Part shown: positions 25,827-35,585 of the stretch, in pieces
Numbering within the stretch: the stretch's first letter is position 1
How the letters are laid out: each line of letters opens with the position of its first letter
From: Myxococcota bacterium
Lineage (GTDB): Bacteria; Myxococcota_A; Polyangia; HGW-17
Direction of reading: 5' to 3'
Assembly (NCBI GenBank): GCA_018821305.1
Contig: JAHJMN010000024.1
Location: 1-61,185 of the forward strand
DNA length: 61,185 nucleotides
Made by a program: the position numbers and the translations under genes
Notes under the pieces: model-generated
What the model was told of the DNA's origin: nothing
Seen by the model: the letters and a program-made list of their open reading frames with translations, nothing else
Databases searched by the model: none

Positions 25827-26666
25827 TTACATTCCCGGGAGGAGGTTTTTTAACTTGTTTATGCCGATTTTGTCTTTGTGATCGATAACGAATTCCGTTT
25901 CGCTGCCCATGTCGAAGTTGAGTTTGAAACGGGTTTTAACGCCGGTGGTGAGAAGTTTCGGACCCCAGGAAAGCCCCTTGTTCATGGGCCAGGAAATGGG
26001 AATTGTAACATCCTGAAAATCCTTTGTACCGTCGGATTCAAGTTTTACTTTACCTTCGGTAATCACTGAGTCTTCAATTGTAAAACTGTATTTCGCCCAG
26101 GTAGTGGACATTTTCTGCTTTCGCGGAAGAGGAACGGCAACGACGATCTCCAGCTTCAGTTTATCCCCGCTCAGTGCAATGTTTTTGATTTTAACGGGCT
26201 GTTTACCGATTGCTATAGGAAGGCGGAAAGAACCCTCACGCAGGAGTTTTCGCTTTTCCGTCCCGATAAAAGTCTTCATTTCAATGTCAGCTTTGAGAGA
26301 ATAAGGCAGCTCCCCGCCACTTAACAGTTTTGCCGTATTTTTAAATGATTTCCCTAACTTCACGTTCATTCGCACGTCAATATTGCGGCTTTCCCCGGCG
26401 GGAATCTGTATTTCATCAACCAGTTTACCCTCTGCAGCCTTCGCTCCGTCGAGGGAGAACACCTGATCTACCTTCTTGACTGTGATCGCAACCTTGTGGG
26501 GATTGGAGATTTCATACCTCATATCCACCACAAGCTCCTTCAAACTGATTTTTTTCAGTATAAGTCTCTGTGCCTGAACTTTTACAACGGGCTTTTTGCC
26601 GCATGAGGCAAAAATCATCGCAACGGCAATTGCAATAAGCAGACTATTCTTTTTCTTTTGATTCAT
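25827..26666 (-). CDS. LEA14-like (water-stress domain) lipoprotein
   Basis: 279 aa from ATG 26666, overlapping the end of der by 23 nt. Lipobox IFASC. Two beta-rich repeats (LKELVVDMRYEISNPHKVAI and IKNIALSGDKLKLEIVVAVP) match the WHy/LEA14 pattern of alternating strands with NP. turns. Such lipoproteins occur in several proteobacteria, with roles unknown or in stress protection. Overlap with der implies translational coupling, although the functions look unrelated. Confidence 0.7.
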   Translation of the reverse strand: MNQKKKNSLLIAIAVAMIFASCGKKPVVKVQAQRLILKKISLKELVVDMRYEISNPHKVAITVKKVDQVFSLDGAKAAEGKLVDEIQIPAGESRNIDVRMNVKLGKSFKNTAKLLSGGELPYSLKADIEMKTFIGTEKRKLLREGSFRLPIAIGKQPVKIKNIALSGDKLKLEIVVAVPLPRKQKMSTTWAKYSFTIEDSVITEGKVKLESDGTKDFQDVTIPISWPMNKGLSWGPKLLTTGVKTRFKLNFDMGSETEFVIDHKDKIGINKLKNLLPGM

Positions 26667-27981
26667 GGCTGGACCTGAAAAACACCTGTATCGGTGCCCC
26701 GCGGAATCCGAATTCTTCACGCAATCGGTTGATAATGTACCGCCGATAGGATTCGGGGATATCTTTTGGCCGGTTTGCATGAACGATAAACACAGGCGGC
26801 CGCACTTCCACCTGAGTGACATAATAGAACTTCAGCATCCGCTTACCCACGAATGGTGGAGCCTTGGCGGCAATTGCTGCTTCCATAAAACGATTCAGCA
26901 TACCAGTAGTTACGCGTGTATTCCACTGTTTATGAATAGAAACTGCTTCTTTGAAAAGCTGGCGAACACCACGGCCCGTAACGGCGCTGGTTTCAATAAC
27001 CGGAGCCCATGGAACAAACCGCATTTTCATCTCCAGTTCTTCCATGACTGCCGCTTCCCGCTCTGTTCCCTTCACGAGGTCCCATTTATTGAGCGCAACA
27101 ATAAGGCATTTTCCCCGCCGCACCGCCAGATTCACGAGTTTTGCATCCTGATCATGAACTCCCAGTGTGGAATCAATCATGATTACAACAACATCGCTTT
27201 TTTCCAGGGCACTTATAGCGCGACCAATTGCCAACTTCTCAAGATCCTTTTCGATGTTAGCCTTTCGCCGCATTCCTGCCGTATCAACAAGCACAAATTC
27301 GTTGCCATCGTATACAAACGGCACTTCAACGCTATCGATGGTCGTCCCTGCAACATCATCCACAAGCATGCGCGACGAACCAAGTATATTATTGATAATA
27401 CTGCTTTTACCCGCATTAGGTCGCCCGAGAAAAGTAATTCGCACGGGAGCATCTTCACGCCTTTGCAGCGGCTCATCCTCCGTTTCAGGAATCAGAGTCA
27501 TGAGTTCATCAAGAACTTCGCTTACTCCACGATCGTGAGTAGCAGAAATGGCAAAAACCTTTTCCACACCCGCTTCAAAAAATTCCACGCTTTTCACGTC
27601 CGCCCGCTCGGAATCGAGTTTATTGGCCGCCACAACAAACGGTTTGTTAATTTTTCGCAGGTATTCAATGATATTTCGGTCTTCCGGCATGAGTCCATCA
27701 CGGCCATCGCCGATGAAGAGCACCGCATCAGCTTCATCAATGGCAACTTTAACCTGAGAAGCTATGGATTTTTTCATGCTTTCTTCCGAAGCACTGTCCA
27801 GACCACCGGTGTCGATGATGCGAAAACGTCGAATACCCCAGTGAGCTTCACCGTATATGCGATCCCTCGTTACACCGGGAATATCCTCGGTAATAGCGCG
27901 TCGCTGTTTGATTATCCTGTTAAACAGTGTACTTTTGCCCACATTGGGCCTTCCAACTATAGCAATTATCGGCAGAGCCAT
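26644..27981 (-). CDS. der: Ribosome-assembly GTPase Der (EngA)
   Basis: 445 aa. Two tandem GTPase domains: first G1 GRPNVGKST, G3 DTGG, G4 NKLD; second G1 GRPNAGKSS, G3 DTAGMRRK, G4 NKWD. The C-terminal KH-like domain contains RPKDIPESYRRYIINRLREE. Der is needed for 50S subunit maturation. ATG 27981 overlaps the era stop (TAATG), so the two ribosome-assembly GTPases are translationally coupled. Confidence 0.97.
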   Translation of the reverse strand: MALPIIAIVGRPNVGKSTLFNRIIKQRRAITEDIPGVTRDRIYGEAHWGIRRFRIIDTGGLDSASEESMKKSIASQVKVAIDEADAVLFIGDGRDGLMPEDRNIIEYLRKINKPFVVAANKLDSERADVKSVEFFEAGVEKVFAISATHDRGVSEVLDELMTLIPETEDEPLQRREDAPVRITFLGRPNAGKSSIINNILGSSRMLVDDVAGTTIDSVEVPFVYDGNEFVLVDTAGMRRKANIEKDLEKLAIGRAISALEKSDVVVIMIDSTLGVHDQDAKLVNLAVRRGKCLIVALNKWDLVKGTEREAAVMEELEMKMRFVPWAPVIETSAVTGRGVRQLFKEAVSIHKQWNTRVTTGMLNRFMEAAIAAKAPPFVGKRMLKFYYVTQVEVRPPVFIVHANRPKDIPESYRRYIINRLREEFGFRGAPIQVFFRSSHESKEKE

Positions 27982-28907
27982 TATTCATACCCCAATTTTA
28001 TAAGACCTCGGCTGGAATCCGTCCAACCGGGCTCAACTCTAACATTCAGAAAAACATGAAAATCCCTGCCGAAAATCCCTGCGAGGCTTTTTCGTGAGGA
28101 CTCACCAATCTTTTTAACCATGGAGCCCTTTGCTCCTATGATAATAGCCTTCTGGCTGTCGCGCTCAACAAATATATCCGCTTCCATGCGCACGCTATCG
28201 CCTTTATCCTCCCAGGAAATAACCTTTGTTCCAATGCTGTAAGGAATTTCCTGACTTACAAGCATAATAATGGTTTCCCGGATGACTTCTCCCGCAATCC
28301 ACTCGTCGGAGCGATCCGTATCCATGCCCTCGGGATAATAGGCAAAACCTTCACTGAGGTGAACTGAAATCTCTTTAATCAGAATATCAATTCCATCTCC
28401 GGTCATGGCGCTTAATGGAATAACCGCACCGATTCCCGGCACTGTTGACCATTTTCCAATCACCGGAAGCATCCCCTCCCGTTGCTTTTTCTTATCGGAC
28501 TTGTTGAGCACAATAATAACCGGCTTTGAAAGCTCAAGGGCCTTTTCCGCAAGTTCCAGAGCTCCGAATTTACGGAATTCATCTTCCTTAGATGAAGGAT
28601 CAGTAACAATAACAACCACATCCGCATCGGAAATTGAGTTTATAGACTGGGAAACCATGTAACGGTTAAGCTTCTTTGCCCCACTGTGGTACCCCGGCGT
28701 ATCGATAAAGGCAATCTGCACCTCTTCATCATTATATATGGCGGTAATATTTTCCCTCGTCGTCTGTGGCTTCGGACTCGTAATCGCAATTTTACGACCG
28801 GCAATTGCGTTAAGCAGCGTGGATTTCCCCGTATTGGGCCTGCCCAAAATGGCCACAAAACCGCTTTTGACTTTCTTAAGCCCAGTGGTATCAAATTCCA
28901 TATCCAT
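27981..28907 (-). CDS. era: GTPase Era
   Basis: 308 aa from ATG 28907 with GGAG 6 nt upstream. GTPase motifs are GRPNTGKST, a G2 Thr in TTRENITA, DTPGYH and NKSD. The C-terminal KH domain holds IIIGAKGSMVKKIGESSRK, which binds the 3' end of 16S rRNA. Era acts in 30S maturation. First gene of era-der-lipoprotein. Confidence 0.97.
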   Translation of the reverse strand: MDMEFDTTGLKKVKSGFVAILGRPNTGKSTLLNAIAGRKIAITSPKPQTTRENITAIYNDEEVQIAFIDTPGYHSGAKKLNRYMVSQSINSISDADVVVIVTDPSSKEDEFRKFGALELAEKALELSKPVIIVLNKSDKKKQREGMLPVIGKWSTVPGIGAVIPLSAMTGDGIDILIKEISVHLSEGFAYYPEGMDTDRSDEWIAGEVIRETIIMLVSQEIPYSIGTKVISWEDKGDSVRMEADIFVERDSQKAIIIGAKGSMVKKIGESSRKSLAGIFGRDFHVFLNVRVEPGWTDSSRGLIKLGYE

Positions 28908-29047
28908 CAATAACTCCTTTTATCCCCGAACACCAATACAGGCACGGACACAAACGTGCAAAATAATGTGAAATCTCCAATTTACAAGCTGAAACTCTGA
29001 TTTTTAAGAATTACTGAAACTGATTGTCTGTTTCCTGCACTTCAATT

Positions 29048-29199
29048 CCCTGCCTCCCTGCTTCCCTGCCTCCCTGCCTTCCTACCTCCCTGCTTCCCTG
29101 CTTCCCCGCTTCCCTGCTTCCCCTCCTCCCTGCCTTCCTACCTCCCTGCTTCCCCGTTTTAAAAACATCGGTGCTTTTGCTTTTGCTTTTGCTTTTTGA
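29048..29199 (+). repeat. Octanucleotide (CCCTGCYT)n tract followed by (CTTTTG)n
   Basis: About 13 imperfect copies of CCCTGCTT or CCCTGCCT occupy 29048-29155, including a repeated variant TCCTACCT. At 29172-29199 four to five copies of CTTTTG follow. The tract ends 27 bp before the beta-helix gene's ATG. Copy-number change could alter spacing of promoter or leader. It is intergenic, and translations of it are low-complexity only. Confidence 0.85.
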
Positions 29200-29225
29200 T
29201 ACGATGTAGTTACTGGGAGATTATC

Positions 29226-30683
29226 ATGAAGCTTACAATGACTTTGTTTGTGCTTATTTTCATCCAACTGGGCTTTGCAAAAGTTGCCCGGGCTCAGGAC
29301 TGCAACTGCGATCACCGCATTGAACTCGGAGAAAACCGCGTTGATGGAAGCGCATGGGCACCGGGAGAGACAGTCTGTATCATGGCCGGAGATCGTCCGG
29401 ATCTTGTTATTTCAAACTTTTCCGGTAGTGCATCGAACTATATCACAATTATAAACTGCGACGGCAAAGTTCGCACGGGATCTCCCGATGCCGGAGTGGG
29501 TTTTGCCATAAATAACGGAAAATACTTCCATCTGACAGGTACTGGCCACAGTGATTTTGAATACGGTATTGAAGTTACAGGTTCCCGCAGCGGAGCTCAG
29601 GGCCTTGCCATCGGAAGTTTCAGTACGGATTTTGAAGTTGACCACATTGAAATACACAACGCGGGGTTTGCAGGCATCATGAGCAAGACCGATCCTTCCT
29701 GCGACGAGGTGGATCTCACATATTTCACTCAGGAAAATTGCCACTTTCACCATAATTACATTCACCATGTGGGTGGTGAAGGTTTTTACATCGGTTATAC
29801 TTTTTATCCCGAGAGGGAATACACCTGCGACGGCCAGCAGGTCATTTTGCGCGGTCACCCCATGCGAAACATCTCTGTAACGGATAACATCATCGAAAAT
29901 ACGGATCTTGACGGCATTCAGATGAGCGCCGTTATTTCCGGAGCGCTTATTGCTCGAAATATCGTCTGGAATTTTGCCGTGGAAAACGAGACTTATCAGA
30001 ATCAGGGTATTCAGATCGGCTCCGGTACCAGCGGTGAAATCACAAGGAATTTCATTGCTTCGGGGCCCGGTATCGGCATCTTCTGGCTGGGATGGGGCGG
30101 TGCACATATTCACAACAACATTATTTATGAAACAGGCAGTGACGGCATAAATTGTCAGGATCGTACGGAAACGGCCCAGCCGCCGTTTATTTTCGAACAC
30201 AACACCATTATAAGACCCGGCCGTGACGGAATCAGGATGCACTCTACCCTTGCGGCAGGAAACCGTTTTACAAATAATCTGATTGTCGACCCCGGGGAAG
30301 CGTTTGAAACTCATTTCGGAGACTTTGATTTCACCGTCGAAGGAAACACATACCTGGATTCTGAAGGGGAAGCCGGGTTTGTTTCCTCTTCGGATTTTCA
30401 CTTGACGGCGGATTCTCCAGCAATCAATGCCGGCACCGCTGCCCATACTTCGGATTATGATTATGATGGGCGATTGCGTGATTCAAGTCCCGACTCCGGT
30501 GCTTTTTGTTTTGAAGGTGCTGCTTCATCGGAACAATCAGGTCCTGCCTTTTCCACCTGGCTTGAAAACGCCGGTTCTTCCGACGGCTGCTCATGCAAAT
30601 CACCGACCCAATCAAAAACACACAACATACCGATATATATACTGTTTAGCCTGATAGCCATCATCCTCCGACGTCGATTCTGA
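29226..30683 (+). CDS. Secreted right-handed beta-helix protein with MYXO-CTERM-like anchor
   Basis: 485 aa from ATG 29226 (GGGAG upstream). Signal peptide ends ARAQ. Residues about 60-430 contain many N-x-I/V-x3 turns typical of parallel beta-helix repeats (ISVTDNIIENTDLDGIQMSA, IHNNIIYETGSDGINC). The C-terminus has a Cys motif (DGCSCKSPTQ), one hydrophobic helix (IYILFSLIAII) and RRRF, the tripartite MYXO-CTERM/PEP-CTERM-type sorting signal. It is a likely surface-anchored polysaccharide-binding or -cleaving protein; no catalytic residues identified. The upstream octamer tract might vary its expression. Confidence 0.8.
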   Translation: MKLTMTLFVLIFIQLGFAKVARAQDCNCDHRIELGENRVDGSAWAPGETVCIMAGDRPDLVISNFSGSASNYITIINCDGKVRTGSPDAGVGFAINNGKYFHLTGTGHSDFEYGIEVTGSRSGAQGLAIGSFSTDFEVDHIEIHNAGFAGIMSKTDPSCDEVDLTYFTQENCHFHHNYIHHVGGEGFYIGYTFYPEREYTCDGQQVILRGHPMRNISVTDNIIENTDLDGIQMSAVISGALIARNIVWNFAVENETYQNQGIQIGSGTSGEITRNFIASGPGIGIFWLGWGGAHIHNNIIYETGSDGINCQDRTETAQPPFIFEHNTIIRPGRDGIRMHSTLAAGNRFTNNLIVDPGEAFETHFGDFDFTVEGNTYLDSEGEAGFVSSSDFHLTADSPAINAGTAAHTSDYDYDGRLRDSSPDSGAFCFEGAASSEQSGPAFSTWLENAGSSDGCSCKSPTQSKTHNIPIYILFSLIAIILRRRF

Positions 30684-30699
30684 CGAACAGTTTCGGAAT

Positions 30700-30830
30700 A
30701 ATACTATAGTGCCGCTTCAGGGAAGAGACCCTGATTGTCCTGTTCCTGCTACTGATTTCCTGTTGCCTGATTTTTTAACAGGCACGCAGGGGCCTGGTCG
30801 TAACATCCAATATCAATATACACTTTTAAT
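30700..30830 (-). repeat. Family C repeat, copy C3
   Basis: Inverted relative to C1. Contains CCTGTTCCTGCTACTGATTT, the TTTAACAGGC arm, and a tail CATCCAATATCAATATACAC. It lies between convergent genes. Confidence 0.65.
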
Positions 30831-31491
30831 CTTTCAGTTGGTTCATTACGGAAGCGAAGGGGTCAGAGGGTTTAATGTACAAACAGACAGCAGAAACGGC
30901 GAGAAACAGGGATCCGGCGATGTGAATAAAGGCACTGAACGTGACTTTAGGAGCATGGTGCGTTTTCGTCCAGACAATGAAAATCACCGCACCCGTTAGC
31001 AGTGCAAAGGTAAAAAATATTCCGGAAATAAGGGGAACAAGTCGGGGAAATTTCTTTTTATGAAGGTAGGCAAGAACAATAAAGAAAACGGAGAGGAAAA
31101 CCCCCGCAAGGGTTGTATACTTTAAGACAGGGCCGAGGATGCGGATTTTATCAAAGGTTTTTATTTCCTTTTTCAGGCGTTTCATGTCCTGTGAGTCTTC
31201 CCAGAAGTATTTGCGCAGCCGATCATAGCGGATTTCCAGTAACTTCACGTGTTTTTTGTACGTGATTGTCTCACAAGCTCTTCGTTCACCATGGATCTGA
31301 GTGCAACCAAGAAGGCATTTAATACAAACTGTGGCGCCGGAAAGACCCCAGCCTTCACGGTATTCCAGTGTTGTTCCGGAATCGGTTCTTTTTGAAAAAC
31401 GATAGCGCCATTCCTTGGAGAAGGCGCCAAGAAGCAAACTTGCTATGGCTAAAACCGCAAATATGACAGCTGAAATTCTGACTTTTGGCAT
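30826..31491 (-). CDS. Four-helix membrane protein, unknown
   Basis: 221 aa. Hydrophobic helix 1 (about residues 5-23), an extracytoplasmic loop with cysteines (CIKCLLGCTQIHGERRAC), then three further helices (about 125-145, 155-175, 190-210). The arrangement is reminiscent of claudin-like tetraspan topology, but no family is recognised. It follows the RCC1 lipoprotein gene by 12 nt and is likely co-transcribed. The stop lies within the C3 repeat border. Confidence 0.65.
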   Translation of the reverse strand: MPKVRISAVIFAVLAIASLLLGAFSKEWRYRFSKRTDSGTTLEYREGWGLSGATVCIKCLLGCTQIHGERRACETITYKKHVKLLEIRYDRLRKYFWEDSQDMKRLKKEIKTFDKIRILGPVLKYTTLAGVFLSVFFIVLAYLHKKKFPRLVPLISGIFFTFALLTGAVIFIVWTKTHHAPKVTFSAFIHIAGSLFLAVSAVCLYIKPSDPFASVMNQLKD

Positions 31492-31503
31492 TTTAATACT
31501 TTC

Positions 31504-33207
31504 TCAATATGGAGCTTCAACGGGGAGTTTTGAATTATCGTTTGTACCGTTACCCAACTGGCCATCGGTGCCGCGTCCATGACACCAGATGAAGCCTTCG
31601 GACTGCCATGAACATGTAAACTGCTCGCCCGTTGCGGACATTGTGTATCCACTGCCCCGGAAAATGCGAGTGGGTGAATAGGAGATGGTATCGCTTCCAA
31701 GTTCACCATTCGCGTTTGAGCCCCAGCAGTATAGATCACCTGAAGTTGTGACGCCACAGGTATGTTCATATCCTGCAGAAACGTGTGACCAGATAAGATC
31801 AGTATTTATATGGGTTGGAGTATAATTTGAAGTTGTACCACCAGCCTGGCCAAGACTGTTTGAGCCCCAGCAAAGCAGACGTCCATCGGTTTTTATACCA
31901 CACCCATGCCTGTCACCCAACGTAACAAAGGCCATGTTGAGTTCGCCCGTAAATTCCGGCGTGTAATAAGCATAACTGTCTCCAGTACCCAGAGAACCAC
32001 CGTAATTTGAGCCCCAGCAATAGAGAAAACCGTTTGATTTAATACCGCAGGAGGACCCATTGCCCGTTGCTACAAAAACCCAATCATTTGATGTGCCCAC
32101 ACGGGTAGGCACAGACATCCATGGACCATTACCGAGACCAAGGCATGCATTATTATTGGAACCACCCCAACACCACATGCTGCCGTCAGTTTTTATGGCA
32201 CAGGTATGGGTTACGCCACAACTGACCTGGGCCCAGTCGGAGTCTGTGCCTACGCGGGTTGGGACATTGCGGTTTCCTTCCGAGTATCCGATACCGAGTT
32301 TATCAAACCAATTTTGACCCCAGCAGTAGAGCTCTCCGGAAGTTTTCACGGCACAGGAATATGAATCGCCAGCGGACACCTGAGCCCATCCTGTTTCGGA
32401 TGTTACAGGGTAGACGCAATATCGATCGCTAGTATTTCCGGTACCAAGTTGACCAACCAGGTTATTGCCCCAGCAGTATAAACGACCGCTTGAATCCGTG
32501 GCGCAAATGTGCCTGTCACCGGCATCAATGGAAGTGAAAACATCACGACAATAGTAATAATTTAGGCTGCAGCCATCACACAGTAATGCGCCGAGATCCC
32601 AGCCGTAATCGCTGCAGCTTTCACCACCGAAGTCCGAACCGTCGCATTCTTCCCAGGTTTCCTGACGAATGTTGTCTCCGCAACTGCCTGCTTCTTCGCA
32701 TGGAGTAAAATCAAGGGTACAGTCGGTATTGCATTCGGGAGAAACCCCTGAGCGGTACCCGTAATCTTCACATACCGTCAATTCTTGTACAGTTCCGTCG
32801 CAATCCTCGTTGCCTTCAATGATGCCGTTTCCACAGACACCGTATAATTCGCATTCAAAATAATTGAGAGTACATGTTTCTGAGCAGTGTAAAAATCCAC
32901 CGTTGTAACCAAACTCCCGACAATCATTATTTACAATGGTATAATCTCCATCGCATTCTTCGTTACCTTCGACTACGCCGTCGCCGCAATAGTGGGCACT
33001 GCATCCGGACAGATCTATTTTGCAGTCACCAGAGCAGCGCAGTTCACCAGCGTTAAAACCCCAGGAAGTACACGATTTATTACGTGGAAAGGCACTCCCA
33101 TCACATTCTTCATCTCCTTCAACAAGACCGTTGCCACATTGAGGGCCGTCATCAATACAGGAAGTTAACAAAACCAGTGATGTAATAACTGACAGGAATG
33201 TTTTCAT
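31504..33207 (-). CDS. Lipoprotein with four Cys-rich repeats and a seven-bladed RCC1 propeller
   Basis: 567 aa, GGAG before ATG 33207. Lipobox LLTSC. Residues about 22-215 hold four repeats of CGNGxxEGxEECDG type (myxobacterial Cys-rich repeat, DUF4215-like). From about 220 to the end are seven RCC1 blades, each with HxCAxxxxGxLYCWGxNxxGQLGxG. The propeller is probably a surface interaction module. Related Cys repeats occur in the 854-aa lipoprotein at 44740. Precise role unknown. Confidence 0.85.
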   Translation of the reverse strand: MKTFLSVITSLVLLTSCIDDGPQCGNGLVEGDEECDGSAFPRNKSCTSWGFNAGELRCSGDCKIDLSGCSAHYCGDGVVEGNEECDGDYTIVNNDCREFGYNGGFLHCSETCTLNYFECELYGVCGNGIIEGNEDCDGTVQELTVCEDYGYRSGVSPECNTDCTLDFTPCEEAGSCGDNIRQETWEECDGSDFGGESCSDYGWDLGALLCDGCSLNYYYCRDVFTSIDAGDRHICATDSSGRLYCWGNNLVGQLGTGNTSDRYCVYPVTSETGWAQVSAGDSYSCAVKTSGELYCWGQNWFDKLGIGYSEGNRNVPTRVGTDSDWAQVSCGVTHTCAIKTDGSMWCWGGSNNNACLGLGNGPWMSVPTRVGTSNDWVFVATGNGSSCGIKSNGFLYCWGSNYGGSLGTGDSYAYYTPEFTGELNMAFVTLGDRHGCGIKTDGRLLCWGSNSLGQAGGTTSNYTPTHINTDLIWSHVSAGYEHTCGVTTSGDLYCWGSNANGELGSDTISYSPTRIFRGSGYTMSATGEQFTCSWQSEGFIWCHGRGTDGQLGNGTNDNSKLPVEAPY

Positions 33208-33290
33208 ATCATACTCCGGATATCCGGAATAAATTTTACTGTCATATTTGTAAAATACAAGTTGGATTTTTATTTTTTTCAGAAGGGGAA

Positions 33291-33848
33291 TCAGAAAGTA
33301 GTTTTAAAGCCAGCGATAAGCGTAGTGGTATCAAAAACGACGCTTGTGTTGTCACCAGTTGTGTTTGATACAAAATAAGATGCTCCCAGGTGGGCCCAGA
33401 AGCGATGATTTAAACGATACGCGAAGGTAAGACTGCCTTTGAAACTCCACCCGAACCTGGTTTTCGATAAATCCGTCCCGAGTTTCAGATTGTCATCGGG
33501 ATCTTCCGGCCAGATACTGAGACCTGCCGCAAGGGAAAGAAGTAGAAAAATGTTTTCGTGAAGACGAAAAGCAGCAGAACCGGAGACCATCTGCGAAGTA
33601 ATGAATCTGGGCTTTTCGGAATTCTTTGAGGAAATCCACATAAAAGCGGAAGTAAGACCTGCACTGTATCGGTCCGTGAGGATCTTTTCAACTTGAAGAG
33701 TAAACCCAGGTGAAAACTTCCCCTTTGTGAATGTGCCATTATCAACGTTGAAAAGGGGTATCAGGCCTGCATCAAAATCGATCCCCACCCGGTAAGAATT
33801 CTGACCGGAAACAAGCATGATAGCCGTTGCAAAAAATAAAGTCGTCAT
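33291..33848 (-). CDS. Small outer-membrane beta-barrel protein
   Basis: 185 aa. Short signal (TTLFFATAIMLVSGQ), then about eight amphipathic strands with Gly/aromatic content (FSPGFTLQVEKIL, FGWSFKGSLTFAYRL, HLGASYFVS), and a terminal Phe. The length fits an eight-stranded OmpA/OmpW-type barrel. It begins 19 nt after the upstream lipoprotein gene and is likely in one operon with it. No specific family assigned. Confidence 0.65.
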   Translation of the reverse strand: MTTLFFATAIMLVSGQNSYRVGIDFDAGLIPLFNVDNGTFTKGKFSPGFTLQVEKILTDRYSAGLTSAFMWISSKNSEKPRFITSQMVSGSAAFRLHENIFLLLSLAAGLSIWPEDPDDNLKLGTDLSKTRFGWSFKGSLTFAYRLNHRFWAHLGASYFVSNTTGDNTSVVFDTTTLIAGFKTTF

Positions 33849-33867
33849 TTTACAAATTTGACTCCAG

Positions 33868-35460
33868 TCAGTTCAGAGTAATTGTGAAACCCGTAAGAAA
33901 TGATTTTTCATTGCCGGGCACCCGGAAAGGCATGTCCCAGGGAATTTCATCAGCCTGAAGTGAATAAAGCCCAGCGTATCCCACAAAGTTAATCACTTTC
34001 TGATTTGTAAAAAAGTCATCGAGATAGTTGCGTATTGCAGAATTATCCACGTTGTCTACTCGGCTATTAATGACTAAAGCGGCCTGAATTTTTCCAGTCA
34101 TCCCTGAAAGCCAGTAATCTCTGGGCCTTATATTATCAACCATTGTGTGAACATGGTGGAATTCGAGATAAAATGTAGAGCCACCATTTTCTGTCACAAG
34201 CTCGCCATCTACCCACAGTTTTGCCCGTGCCGGTGAGCAGATCATGTTGAAGTTCTCAAGTTCGATTTGTACTGTTTTTCCATTTTTCGTAATGGTGCCT
34301 GATAAACTGTAGTCCGACGGAGGAATCGTTTGAACGAAAGTTGCATCAAGAAACGGTCCGGACATGGGGAGATCCGTCGAAACAAAAGTCCAGTTATCCG
34401 CAAAGATTTCCTTCTGGAAAAAGCCGTTTGCTCCACCCTGGCGACCCTCAACTCTCAATATTCGAGCAGCATTTCCCTTTCCCGTCTGGAATATCGTAAT
34501 TCGTCGGGTAATTGATCCATCGGTTATTTCAGGCTGCTTTAGCCAGTCTTCCGACGGAAGTTTGCGGGTAGTACCTGAAGGTCCCTGAATTATATACGAG
34601 TATTCCAGAAGTGAGTTTTCTCCCCCGGTGTCGAAATCATACAAACGGGTGTACATGTGCCCATTTTCGAGAATCACAAACATGGTTGAGGCACTCACGC
34701 TAATGTTGGCCATGGCCACGGTGCTTCTCAATGGTCCGCAAATCTGCCTGGACCAGTCATTGGGGAGCCACCAGTCGTTCCAATAAATCGAGTGACCATC
34801 TTCACCCAGTCTGTATACATGCGCTACCCCAAGACCGACACTGTGATTTGTCCCGTCAATATCCGTGTAATATTCAACCCCAAATGGATGAGAATCTGAA
34901 ACAGACCAACCATTTGAAATGGGAAATTCCGTTACCATTCCTGTACCATCCGCCATGACACCGCCCCAGGAATCCGTCCAGATGAAGGATGATGAGACAT
35001 CAGTCGTCAGATCGCTTCCCCTGTAAAAATTACCGTCGGCTGAAATGGCCATGAGATGAACACCATCGGCTGATATTGAAGTGATTTCATCGGGAACACC
35101 GAAATTCGGAAACGAAGATGAGTTGCCTTCTGGTTTCCCTGTTGAACCGAGAATTTCCCATTCTCCAGTTTCCCCGGTCATCTCTTCATTTGGTTTTACC
35201 CAGATTTTACCTTCCTCGAGGGCGACGTAGTAACGACGGTTGAAAGATCTTCTTGCTGTACGGAAGTAAACTCGCTGTACAGGCCATACTTCTTCTGTAT
35301 ATTCGATTGTATCGGAATCTGTGATGTCGGAATCGTGCGAAGAATCGACAGTATCAGCGTCCGGTTGCCCTGCATCATTTGTATTGTTGTTATTTGCTGC
35401 TTCAGTGGGATTGTCGCAGGCACAAAGAATAAAAAGACAGAAAAACAAAACCCTTTTCAT
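33868..35460 (-). CDS. Large lipoprotein of unknown function
   Basis: 530 aa, AAGGTG before ATG 35460. Lipobox FILCAC. A low-complexity Asn/Asp/Ser tether (about residues 22-55) leads to a beta-rich body with repeated W and G-D/N motifs (DEITSISADGVHLMAISADG, IYWNDWWLPNDW) that may form a propeller-like fold. No family recognised. Operon partner of the small barrel (19-nt gap). Confidence 0.6.
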   Translation of the reverse strand: MKRVLFFCLFILCACDNPTEAANNNNTNDAGQPDADTVDSSHDSDITDSDTIEYTEEVWPVQRVYFRTARRSFNRRYYVALEEGKIWVKPNEEMTGETGEWEILGSTGKPEGNSSSFPNFGVPDEITSISADGVHLMAISADGNFYRGSDLTTDVSSSFIWTDSWGGVMADGTGMVTEFPISNGWSVSDSHPFGVEYYTDIDGTNHSVGLGVAHVYRLGEDGHSIYWNDWWLPNDWSRQICGPLRSTVAMANISVSASTMFVILENGHMYTRLYDFDTGGENSLLEYSYIIQGPSGTTRKLPSEDWLKQPEITDGSITRRITIFQTGKGNAARILRVEGRQGGANGFFQKEIFADNWTFVSTDLPMSGPFLDATFVQTIPPSDYSLSGTITKNGKTVQIELENFNMICSPARAKLWVDGELVTENGGSTFYLEFHHVHTMVDNIRPRDYWLSGMTGKIQAALVINSRVDNVDNSAIRNYLDDFFTNQKVINFVGYAGLYSLQADEIPWDMPFRVPGNEKSFLTGFTITLN

Positions 35461-35585
35461 GACAACACCTTTTTCAACTATGTCATATCAGTAGAATTTT
35501 GTTTTTCAATGTATAAACTTCAAAAAATGTCAGGATTTTGTCAAAATTACAAGAATTTATGCAAAATGAACTGAAGATATTAAAA

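Noticed and set aside
26665-28059. 464-codon plus-strand frame opposite der
   Set aside because: Antisense to the well-supported Der GTPase, His/Asn-rich composition with no domain.
29024-29209. Short frame translating the octamer tract
   Set aside because: Low-complexity Pro/Ser/Leu product with no initiation signal.
29412-30446. 344-codon frame antisense to the beta-helix gene
   Set aside because: No start site or domain, and the sense protein has signal peptide, helix repeats and anchor.
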